From JAUNKE01 sp041784625 (GTDB taxonomy: Bacteria; Bacillota; Clostridia; Peptostreptococcales; Filifactoraceae), in contig JBHBDS010000023.1 of the NCBI GenBank assembly GCA_041784625.1, positions 1-5,042 of the forward strand: 5,042 bases of DNA, in the 5' to 3' direction. Positions within the stretch are counted from its first letter, which is position 1; each line of letters begins with the position of its first letter. The notes under the pieces were generated by a model that worked only from the letters and a program-made list of their open reading frames with translations, searched no databases and was not told where the DNA came from. Shown in pieces: positions 1 to 5,042 of this stretch. Position numbers and translations under genes: made by a program.

Positions 1-3000
1 ATCGAAAATACTGCAAAACTTACAAACCCTGACGGAGAAATTGCGGAAGCAAAGGCAAGAGTCGAATTCAAACCAGGGTGGATAAAAAAGTATACTGGAG
101 TTGTATGGCAAAATAGCAAACACGACCCAGAAAACACGGTTAATCCAATTCATATCGGAAAAAATCGTTCCATCACGTGGGTTGTTGAAATTAACCCGAT
201 GAAGACTGCGCTAGGCAAAGTGGTTTTGACAGATGTACTGCAATCAGCGAAGGGACTTAATCAAAAAAATCCCGAAGTGACTTTATGGGTTGATGTGACA
301 TCGCTCAATTCTGAGGGAAGACCGATTCTAAAATCCAATAATGAAGAACCTGCAAAAGGATATCCAACGACTGGAACAAAAGTTAACAAGGTATTCACAA
401 TGGATTCGTCAGGCGTAGTCAACCTTGGAGATTTGGGAGCAGACGATCAAACGAAAAACAAAACAGTCTACGTAGTGATTAACACGGAAGTGGATGACAA
501 ACTGTCTCTAATCGCAGAGCAAGATGTCTTTGCAAACAAAGCAAAAATATTAATTGACGACAAGTATACTTTTGAATCCAATGAGGCAAAAGCCTATGTT
601 GGACACGCAGCGATTGTAAAATCTGCCCCAGAATTTAAAGAGCGAACAGGAGGAAATGCGCAATCGAGCGTATCGGATGGAAAAATCCAGTGGAATATTC
701 GATACAATCAACGAGGACAAAAAGTTGAAGAGGCTACATTAATGGATCTTTTTGTTCATGGAAATGCGTATCTTGCATACGCTGATTTAGATTTTAGCGG
801 AGTGCCTGCAAACTTGCTTACACACATTGAAACGAATTTTTTTGGCTCTAAAAAAGGGTATCAGAGATTATTCCAGAAATATGATGGAGCATTTGCAAAT
901 GCGGATGGAGTGGTAGGGACGCATTATCCGCTCAAAAAAGGTGAAGAAGTGGTTGCTGATCTTTTGGTCATTACAAATATTCCACAAGACAAAGAAACCA
1001 ACATTACTTTCTATACAAAATTTTTAGAACCTAAGGTTGTTTTGGGAACGAAGGTAGATGGAGATGGAAAGCCTAATTATTATATCAGCAACTATGTCCT
1101 CTTCTTCAATAAAGATGGATTTCTATCTCACGCAAGTTCATGGCCTCAATATTTTCCAAACTACCTTAAAAAAGAAGTGCTTAAAGCGCAAGACTATGGA
1201 ACTGATGTAAACAATATCAACGTGGCATCAACTGGTGATGCGAACAATGCTTTCAACTACAAAGACAATTCTGTCATTTATCGAATCAGTCTTAATGCAG
1301 AGGGAATCGATTTTACGACAAGAGAAATCTTCAAAGACGGCAAAGTTCAAGCAGCAAACATCAATTTCACGCTGCAAGAAGTATTGCCAGCTGGGTGGGA
1401 GTTTGTCGATTTTGCAGAAAACACGCCATTCCTACTCTATGAAGGCAGCCCAAATGATAAAGATGCAAAAGTGACGGCTGGCAACTTGATTGACCCAACG
1501 AGTGGATATTCAGATATTTTCACCTTTAATGCGACAGAGAAAAAATTTGAATTCAAACCATTCAAAAAGCCTTATGTACTTCTTGTTAAAGCAAAACCGA
1601 GTAATGCAACATTAGAAAATTATTTGAAGCAGAATAAATTGATCCCCGCAACCAATACGGTTTGGCTGACCAGCAGTGAGTTTGGGCTCAATGTATCGGA
1701 CAAACAAGAAGTGAAACTTCGCACCGAGGTGCTCAAAAAAGATGGCTTATCAAACGAAGACGGAGAAGTCACATGGACGGTTGATTTTACGCCGTCGATT
1801 CTGAAGCTGACCACCGAAGAAGGAGAAACGCTCAAGCTGGTGGATACGCTAGACGACAATCTTGGTGCACGTCGATTAGCAAACGGAAAACTCGATTTTT
1901 CGAATAACAATTTTGAGGTACACAAGTTGGGCATCAAGACCGACGGAAAATACGAAACCGAAAAACTGGTAATCACCACAAATGAAAAGGGTGAAGGAAT
2001 TTTTGAAGATGGTGCTGCGAAAGGAAAAATTTCGTACCAAACCATTGGACGAAAAATCGTATTCGAAATTCCAAATGCGAATCAAGCGTATCGTTTTGTA
2101 TACACGACAGATGTGCTTTCAACTACTGCGGCAAATGTAAAGAACAAAGTTCAATTATTCCGCAGTAAAAAAGATGACACGGTGATTTATGAAGCGTTCA
2201 AAGTGCTTACTGCAAAAGCAAGTGCAGATACGGAGCGTGCAGGAATCTTTACCATTACTAAAGAAGATGAAAAAGGCGTAAAACTGCCAGGAGCGGAATT
2301 CACACTCTACACCAAAACAGAAGACCCGAAAGATCGAGTGGAGTTGATGGCAGGTGTCACCGATAGCAATGGAAGATTGACATTCCGATTCATTCCTGTT
2401 GGGGAATATGTTTTGGTAGAAACAAAAACACCAAAAGTCGGAGATAAAACATATAATCGAGAATACAAAGAATTCGAAGTTGTTGTCAAAAAAGAGGGAT
2501 CGTCCGTTGTAACCGAGATTCGACGAGGAGCAACCTTGTACGGAAAAGGCAGCGTGAAGATCAAAAATATCGAGACATCAGGGGTATCCAAGTTGGTATT
2601 GATGAAGCGAGTCAATGAATATGTTGAGGGAAATCCGAGCTTCACTTTTGAAATCGACTTCAACGACAAAACAACAAGACAATATAAATACTATGGCATA
2701 AATGGAGCGCCTGATGGAGAGATTGTGAGTAAGGGAAGAGTTACTCTATCACACAAACAATCCATCGAGTTTGAAAATCTGCCAATTGGAACCAAAGTAA
2801 CTATCACAGAAATTGGCGCAACAGGATATACAACAACGATTACAAAAACAATTGGTGATGCGACAGAAGTTATTAATGGAACGGTTGTAAAGTTTACAAC
2901 AGAAAAAGGGAAAACGCATACAGCAGAATACCTCAACTCCAAACCAAAACCAATCGTGCCACCACCGCCGGTTGATCCGCCACTAACACCAACGGATCCA

Positions 3001-3303
3001 CCGTCGCCTGTGAGACCAGATCCACCGCCACCGCCGACAACAGATATTCCTGAGGGAAGTGTACCTCTTTCGCCAGCGGATGACGATCCAACGCCGCCAG
3101 ATGAATCCATCGACGACAACAATGTGCCAAAAGGTGGAGTCGACAAAGATGGCAAAATCAAATCGGCGCCAAAAACTTCTGCGCCAGCTAGTGCAATCTT
3201 TGACCTGGCGACAAGAAGCATCTTGCTCTATGGAACAATGAGCCTGTTCGCAGCCAATGCGATGGAAGTTTTCAAAACACGCAGACTCGAAGACGAAGAG
3301 TAA
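1..3303 (+). CDS. Large cell-wall-anchored surface adhesin, MSCRAMM/Cna-B type, 5' end outside window
   Basis: Frame 1 is open from the first base to TAA at 3301-3303, giving the last 1100 residues; the Met at 199 is internal because matching adhesin sequence continues upstream of it. Residue numbers refer to this fragment. Beta-strand signatures that open Ig-like adhesin modules recur: ITWVVEIN (58), IQWNIRYN (230), VIYRISLN (426) and VTWTVDFT (590). A Cna-B/SpaA domain follows at about 747-856, with Lys754 in FTITKED, KLPGAEF (761) and Glu807 in VLVETKTP; Asn856 in KIKN could be the isopeptide partner. Residues 864-979 resemble pilin-like isopeptide domains (LVLMKRV, FTFEID, LPIGTKVTITE, AEYLN). 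A proline-rich stretch (about 980-1040) and a C-terminal sorting signal end the protein. Likely role, from the families, is adhesion to host or partner cells at the surface; the ligand is unknown. Signal peptide and promoter are not in the window. Confidence 0.93.
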   Translation: MENTAKLTNPDGEIAEAKARVEFKPGWIKKYTGVVWQNSKHDPENTVNPIHIGKNRSITWVVEINPMKTALGKVVLTDVLQSAKGLNQKNPEVTLWVDVTSLNSEGRPILKSNNEEPAKGYPTTGTKVNKVFTMDSSGVVNLGDLGADDQTKNKTVYVVINTEVDDKLSLIAEQDVFANKAKILIDDKYTFESNEAKAYVGHAAIVKSAPEFKERTGGNAQSSVSDGKIQWNIRYNQRGQKVEEATLMDLFVHGNAYLAYADLDFSGVPANLLTHIETNFFGSKKGYQRLFQKYDGAFANADGVVGTHYPLKKGEEVVADLLVITNIPQDKETNITFYTKFLEPKVVLGTKVDGDGKPNYYISNYVLFFNKDGFLSHASSWPQYFPNYLKKEVLKAQDYGTDVNNINVASTGDANNAFNYKDNSVIYRISLNAEGIDFTTREIFKDGKVQAANINFTLQEVLPAGWEFVDFAENTPFLLYEGSPNDKDAKVTAGNLIDPTSGYSDIFTFNATEKKFEFKPFKKPYVLLVKAKPSNATLENYLKQNKLIPATNTVWLTSSEFGLNVSDKQEVKLRTEVLKKDGLSNEDGEVTWTVDFTPSILKLTTEEGETLKLVDTLDDNLGARRLANGKLDFSNNNFEVHKLGIKTDGKYETEKLVITTNEKGEGIFEDGAAKGKISYQTIGRKIVFEIPNANQAYRFVYTTDVLSTTAANVKNKVQLFRSKKDDTVIYEAFKVLTAKASADTERAGIFTITKEDEKGVKLPGAEFTLYTKTEDPKDRVELMAGVTDSNGRLTFRFIPVGEYVLVETKTPKVGDKTYNREYKEFEVVVKKEGSSVVTEIRRGATLYGKGSVKIKNIETSGVSKLVLMKRVNEYVEGNPSFTFEIDFNDKTTRQYKYYGINGAPDGEIVSKGRVTLSHKQSIEFENLPIGTKVTITEIGATGYTTTITKTIGDATEVINGTVVKFTTEKGKTHTAEYLNSKPKPIVPPPPVDPPLTPTDPPSPVRPDPPPPPTTDIPEGSVPLSPADDDPTPPDESIDDNNVPKGGVDKDGKIKSAPKTSAPASAIFDLATRSILLYGTMSLFAANAMEVFKTRRLEDEE
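2941..3120 (+). other. Proline-rich wall-spanning segment of the adhesin
   Basis: This part of the adhesin frame encodes runs such as VPPPPVDPP and RPDPPPPP, then an acidic Asp/Pro stretch (SPADDDPTPPDESIDD). Segments like this, just before a sorting signal, usually span the peptidoglycan and hold the folded domains away from the wall. The DNA is rich in CCA, CCG and CCT codons and shows no exact tandem repeat unit, so it has diverged or was never a strict repeat. Confidence 0.8.
3166..3300 (+). other. Non-canonical sortase sorting signal (APKTS, hydrophobic segment, charged tail)
   Basis: The last 45 residues show the three-part layout of a sortase substrate. A pentapeptide APKTS (residues 1056-1060) resembles LPKTG but has Ala for Leu and Ser for the final Gly. 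It is followed by a moderately hydrophobic stretch (SILLYGTMSLFAANAMEVF) and a short tail KTRRLEDEE with the expected arginines. The tail is unusually acidic after the RR. The APKTS reading is inferred from position; the neighbouring VPKGG at about residue 1042 lies too far from the membrane segment to be the better candidate. Confidence 0.6.
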
Positions 3304-3623
3304 CGATAAGAAATCATCGACAATCGATTGATGAAATCGAGCGAAAATGCAAGGCAAAACTTTTAGCTTATCATCTGAAAATTCGACGTCGGTAGAACAA
3401 GAAGCAAGACAATCTGATCAAGACAGAATAATCTAGATAACAAAACAACAAAACAAACAACAAAATAATTTCAATGAAAATGGTGATGCAAAGCAATTTC
3501 GTTTTGCATCCCTTTTTTGTGCGAAAAAAATGGATTCGAAACCCTTTGGAGAAAGCACAACCTCGATAAGAAAACGGAACACAAAAGTGACGAAAACTTG
3601 CAAGAGCAATAGAAAAAATCTGC
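3304..3623 (+). other. Intergenic region between adhesin and metal operon
   Basis: This 320-base A-rich stretch contains no supported gene. It holds a 10-bp palindrome (CAATCGATTG, 3321-3330) just after the adhesin stop, a nearby GATAAG/CTTATC pair (3305-3310 and 3367-3372), an AACAAA-rich run around 3438-3468, and the adhesin terminator at 3485-3518. The rest, from 3520 to the promoter, shows nothing recognisable. Confidence 0.6.
3485..3518 (+). terminator. Rho-independent terminator of the adhesin gene
   Basis: GATGCAAAGC (3485-3494) pairs with GTTTTGCATC (3501-3510), including one G-U pair, around a six-base AATTTC loop. Two C residues and six T residues (3513-3518) follow. It lies about 180 bases after the adhesin stop and about 105 bases before the next promoter, so it separates the two transcription units. 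The opposite strand lacks a comparable T run directly after the stem, so it probably works only in the + direction. Confidence 0.85.
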
Positions 3624-3653
3624 TTGACAGTTGAGCAAGCTTTCAACTATAAT
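3624..3653 (+). promoter_or_regulatory. Sigma-A-type promoter of the metal-responsive operon
   Basis: A perfect -35 box TTGACA (3624-3629) and a perfect -10 box TATAAT (3648-3653) are separated by 18 bp. Transcription should start near 3660, leaving a leader of about 145 nt before the repressor start codon. Inverted-repeat operators fill the spacer and cover the predicted start, so this strong promoter is probably held off by the repressor encoded next to it. Confidence 0.88.
3631..3646 (+). promoter_or_regulatory. Predicted ArsR/CadC-type operator 1 (promoter spacer)
   Basis: TTGA(N8)TCAA, extendable to the 6-bp arms AGTTGA/TCAACT at 3629-3634 and 3643-3648, sits exactly between the -35 and -10 boxes. 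It matches operator 2 at 11 of 16 positions. Repressor bound here would cover the promoter and block RNA polymerase. The assignment rests on symmetry, placement and similarity to operator 2. Confidence 0.65.
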
Positions 3654-3663
3654 AATCTTACAG

Positions 3664-3690
3664 TTGAACAGATATTCAATCGTGTGAATA
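3664..3690 (+). promoter_or_regulatory. Predicted ArsR/CadC-type operator 2 (transcription start)
   Basis: TTGAACAGATATTCAA (3664-3679) is an inverted repeat with 5-bp arms TTGAA/TTCAA. It closely resembles the TGAACA(N)TATTCA sites known for SmtB-family zinc repressors (recalled from knowledge, not searched). A further TGAATA at 3685-3690 pairs with TATTCA at 3673-3678, giving an overlapping second inverted repeat. The site begins just downstream of the -10 box and covers the predicted start of transcription. Confidence 0.72.
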
Positions 3691-3793
3691 AAAGCGGAGA
3701 GAAAAATTTTGGAGTAAAACTTTTGGCGGAAGCAGATTCGGCATTGGAGTAATGAATTTGCGTGATTGATGCGATTGATTTTTGTTCAGCATC

Positions 3794-3799
3794 AAGGAG
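3794..3799 (+). promoter_or_regulatory. Ribosome binding site that sets the repressor start
   Basis: AAGGAG lies 7 bases before ATG at 3807, ideal spacing. It is only 1 base from the in-frame ATG at 3801, which is therefore an unlikely start. It also argues against the in-frame GTG at 3762, whose nearest GGAG (3746-3749) is 12 bases away. Confidence 0.8.
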
Positions 3800-3806
3800 A
3801 ATGCGT

Positions 3807-4175
3807 ATGAAAAAATTGGAAGAGGACAAGATTACTTGCTGCAGCACGGACAAGGTGAATGTCGAAAATGTCGAGCGAGTGTCAAAAAATATGCCAAACG
3901 ATTTGCTTCTCGGCGAGCTGTCGGATTTTTTTAAGGTCTTTGGCGATCTGACGAGAACAAAAATCCTGTGGGCGCTCGAGGAGTCGGAGCTTTGTGTGTG
4001 CGACCTCGGCTCGATCCTCGGGATGAGTAAGTCGGCTGTCTCACATCAGCTGAGCACGCTTCGCAAAGCAAATTTGGTGAAATTTCGTCGGGAAGGCAAA
4101 AATGTTTTTTACTCGCTCAAGGACGATCATGTCAAGACGATTCTCGAAATCGGGATGGAACATATTCAGGAGTAA
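3807..4175 (+). CDS. cadC: CadC-like ArsR/SmtB-family metal-sensing transcriptional repressor
   Basis: This 122-aa protein has the usual length of CadC/SmtB repressors, dimeric winged-helix proteins that leave the operator when Zn, Cd or Pb binds. The N-terminus MKKLEEDKITCCSTDKVN aligns without gaps to the start of staphylococcal CadC as I remember it. ELCVCDL supplies Cys63 and Cys65, the helix-alpha3 ligands. The recognition helix is about 69-87 (MSKSAVSHQLSTLRKA) and the wing includes FRREGKNVFYSL. The alpha5 metal site is complete: Asp106, His108, His119 and Glu122, the last residue. Of the CadC N-terminal cysteine pair, the first position is Asp7; Cys11 is kept and Cys12 is extra. A perfect promoter with two operators lies upstream, so it is probably autoregulated. 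Sensed metals inferred: Zn, Cd or Pb; the exact preference is unknown. Confidence 0.9.
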   Translation: MKKLEEDKITCCSTDKVNVENVERVSKNMPNDLLLGELSDFFKVFGDLTRTKILWALEESELCVCDLGSILGMSKSAVSHQLSTLRKANLVKFRREGKNVFYSLKDDHVKTILEIGMEHIQE

Positions 4176-4177
4176 TG

Positions 4178-4411
4178 ATGGAGCTAGATAAAGTGACCAA
4201 GCAGGTCGAAAAAGGTGGTTGAGGCAGTGGCTCAGCGATGAGAAGTATTCTCATTCAGAAAGAAGCAAAAAAAGCCAAGCAAAAGGCGCAGTCGCTCGGG
4301 AATCGGACAAACGATGCAGAGGACGGACTAAGAGAAAATTTATCGGAAGAAAATTCTGGCGTGATCTCAAGCTTTTTGCGTAAGATCAAAAAAGCTTGGG
4401 ATGGAGAATGA
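4178..4411 (+). CDS. Candidate small selenoprotein (77 aa, TGA at 4220-4222 read as Sec); function unknown
   Basis: ATG at 4178 follows AGGAG (4168-4172) by 5 bases and starts 2 bases after the repressor stop; an overlapping ATG at 4175 shares its first A with the TAA. The frame runs MELDKVTKQVEKGG, TGA, then GSGSAMRSILIQKEAKKA and on to TGA at 4409-4411. If the first TGA is decoded, the product is 77 residues with Sec at 15 in a Gly-Gly-Sec-Gly setting. A SECIS-like hairpin follows the TGA. The rest is hydrophilic and helical-looking: a Lys/Ala/Gln-rich stretch (28-37), an acidic middle and an amphipathic end (SSFLRKIKKAW). There is no Cys, His or membrane segment. I recognise no family. Alternatives are a 14-aa leader peptide plus a 57-aa ORF from ATG 4238 (poor ribosome site), or a gene with a nonsense mutation. 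Confidence 0.5.
4220..4254 (+). promoter_or_regulatory. SECIS-like hairpin downstream of in-frame TGA
   Basis: ATGAGAA (4238-4244) pairs perfectly with TTCTCAT (4248-4254) around a three-base GTA loop, 15 bases after the TGA; the loop begins 22 bases after it. Bacterial SECIS elements lie inside the coding region just after the UGA, with a short upper stem, a small loop with G near its first position, and a loop roughly 16-37 nt downstream. All of these hold here. The lower part (TGAG at 4220 with CTCA at 4231-4234) can form a small competing stem. The SelB contact has not been tested. Confidence 0.5.
4364..4402 (+). repeat. Long inverted repeat at the 3' end of the small ORF
   Basis: ATCTCAAGCTTTTT (4364-4377) pairs with AAAAAGCTTGGGAT (4389-4402) over 14 positions with a single G-U pair, around an 11-base loop. 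It overlaps the last codons of the small ORF and ends 7 bases before its stop. No T run follows the stem on this strand, so it is not a classical terminator; it could protect or process the operon mRNA. Confidence 0.6.
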
Positions 4412-4559
4412 CGCTAAGCGCAGAATATTTGGCGTTGAGAAAAATGTAGAGCCTAGGAAACAATTTCATAGACTGTAGAAAGTTTTGAAATAATAAAATT
4501 CTAACGAGAAAAAGAGTAAATATATCAATAGAAACGAAGCAAAACTTTGTTGAATTACC
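4412..4559 (+). other. Intercistronic spacer before the Cys/His-rich gene
   Basis: About 150 A-rich bases separate the small ORF from the next gene. No convincing -35/-10 pair and no T-tailed hairpin were found, so the downstream gene is probably read from the upstream operator-controlled promoter. TTGAGA (4435-4440) and TTGAAA (4485-4490) look like -35 boxes but neither has a good -10 box at proper spacing. No gene is supported here. Confidence 0.5.
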
Positions 4560-4566
4560 AAGGAGG
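4560..4566 (+). promoter_or_regulatory. Strong ribosome binding site of the Cys/His-rich gene
   Basis: AAGGAGG, fully complementary to the 3' end of 16S rRNA, lies 5 bases before ATG at 4572. It fixes that start codon and predicts strong translation of the downstream gene. Confidence 0.9.
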
Positions 4567-4571
4567 AAAAT

Positions 4572-5042
4572 ATGGAAACTTTGGCAAAAAAAGGATGTTG
4601 TGGAAATCATTCGCATGATCATAAGCATGGTCATGAGGGTTGTTGTGGAGCGCACAAACATGTGGACGCTGTGGTGCAATCGCAACCAGCAGAAGCAGAT
4701 ACTTGTGGATGCGGAGAAAAATCCAGCGGCGATGATGGCGAGGATGGACCCGAACATAGCAGCGTCGTAGAAATCTCGACAAGCAATACATCGGGCTGCG
4801 GTTGCGGCTGCGATGTCACGATGAAAGATATTTTTGCGGAGCGTGACAGTGCACGACAAAAAAGAATGCTCGAGCACGCACAGAAGGCTGCCGAGGATCA
4901 TTCGCATGAACATCACGGGCATTCCCACGGCGATTGTTGTGACCATGAGCACGATCATTCACACGATCACTCACATGATGACGGCTGCGGTTGCGGACAT
5001 GATCACGATCATCACGAGCTGTCGCCGATGGCAAAAGTTCTC
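4572..5042 (+). CDS. Cys/His-rich N-terminus of a probable P1B-type heavy-metal (Zn/Cd/Pb) efflux ATPase, 3' end outside window
   Basis: The frame is open from ATG 4572 to the window edge, giving 157 residues with no stop. It contains 13 Cys and 25 His. Metal-binding clusters occur as GCCGNHSHDHKHGH (8-21), GCCGAHKH (23-30), CGCG (45-48), CGCGC (76-80), a His/Asp run with CC (110-135) and CGCGHDHDHH (139-148). A charged, helix-prone linker (84-108, KDIFAERDSARQKRMLEHAQ) splits two metal-rich halves. The final residues, ELSPMAKVL, could lead into a first membrane helix. No CxxC-type HMA domain is visible, and the ATPase motifs (CPC, DKTGT) would lie downstream. Extensions like this occur on CadA/ZntA-type pumps, and a CadC-like repressor upstream supports that. 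A cation diffusion facilitator or another metal permease cannot be excluded. It probably exports or buffers the metal sensed by the repressor. Confidence 0.65.
   Translation, partial: METLAKKGCCGNHSHDHKHGHEGCCGAHKHVDAVVQSQPAEADTCGCGEKSSGDDGEDGPEHSSVVEISTSNTSGCGCGCDVTMKDIFAERDSARQKRMLEHAQKAAEDHSHEHHGHSHGDCCDHEHDHSHDHSHDDGCGCGHDHDHHELSPMAKVL

Noticed and set aside
2691..3221. 176-codon minus-strand reading frame rich in Gly, Ser and Val
   Set aside because: The Gly-rich part is the antisense of the adhesin's proline codons; the + strand frame has clear domain homology.
3321..3330. CAATCGATTG palindrome after the adhesin stop as a terminator or operator
   Set aside because: It is only 10 bp with no loop and no T run; a much better terminator lies at 3485-3518, and no regulator is linked to it.
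3530..3634. 34-codon + strand ORF between terminator and promoter
   Set aside because: It has no ribosome binding site, runs into the -35 region and has no recognisable sequence.
3752..3769. Five-codon leader peptide (MNLRD) in the repressor leader
   Set aside because: GGAG lies only 2 bases before its ATG, and nothing in the peptide suggests attenuation.
3762..3806. GTG start giving a 15-residue longer repressor
   Set aside because: The nearest GGAG is 12 bases away, whereas ATG 3807 has AAGGAG at 7 bases and gives an N-terminus that aligns with CadC.
4178..4411. General UGA reassignment (to Trp or Gly) to explain the open frame
   Set aside because: No internal TGA occurs in the 1100-codon adhesin, the repressor or the 157 visible codons of the pump gene, and the small ORF also ends in TGA.
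4411..4435. ACGC/GCGT hairpin after the small ORF as a terminator
   Set aside because: The stem is only 4 bp and no T run follows it.
4435..4522. Separate promoter for the Cys/His-rich gene
   Set aside because: The TTGAGA and TTGAAA candidates lack a -10 box at 16-19 bp, and no operator-like repeat is present.
4386..4958. 190-codon minus-strand reading frame with apparently hydrophobic sequence
   Set aside because: It is antisense to the Cys/His-rich gene. Its residues are the reverse complement of repeated CAT/CAC/GAT codons, it has no ribosome binding site, and it crosses the spacer with no coding signature.

Overview
The window looks like a low-GC Gram-positive anaerobe (Bacillota). This is inferred from a cell-wall-anchored, multi-domain surface adhesin, a CadC-type ArsR repressor, strong GGAGG-type ribosome binding sites and A/T-rich spacers. 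UGA is not generally reassigned: the 1100-codon adhesin reading frame has no internal TGA and uses TGG for Trp. No species can be named from the sequence alone.

Positions 1-3303 hold the C-terminal 1100 residues of a large surface adhesin. It has tandem Ig-like adhesin modules, a Cna-B (SpaA-type) domain, a pilin-like isopeptide domain, a proline-rich wall-spanning stretch and a non-canonical sorting signal (APKTS, hydrophobic segment, RR tail). The start lies upstream of the window. A Rho-independent terminator at 3485-3518 closes this transcription unit.

Positions 3624-5042 hold a separate, apparently metal-responsive operon. A consensus sigma-A-type promoter (TTGACA, 18 bp, TATAAT) carries two similar SmtB/ArsR-type operators 33 bp apart: one fills the promoter spacer, the other covers the predicted transcription start. 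Next come a 122-aa CadC-like repressor (3807-4175), a small overlapping reading frame with one in-frame TGA (4178-4411), and the start of a protein with a very long Cys/His-rich N-terminus (4572 to the window end). The last is probably a P1B-type Zn/Cd/Pb efflux ATPase, but its diagnostic domains lie beyond the window.

The most interesting observation is the small reading frame. It is open for 77 codons if the TGA at 4220-4222 is decoded. A perfect 7-bp hairpin with a G-first GUA loop begins 15 nt after the TGA, the place and shape expected of a bacterial SECIS element. This suggests an undescribed small selenoprotein (Gly-Gly-Sec-Gly) encoded between a metal sensor and its pump. The alternatives are a short leader peptide plus a 57-aa ORF, or a broken gene.
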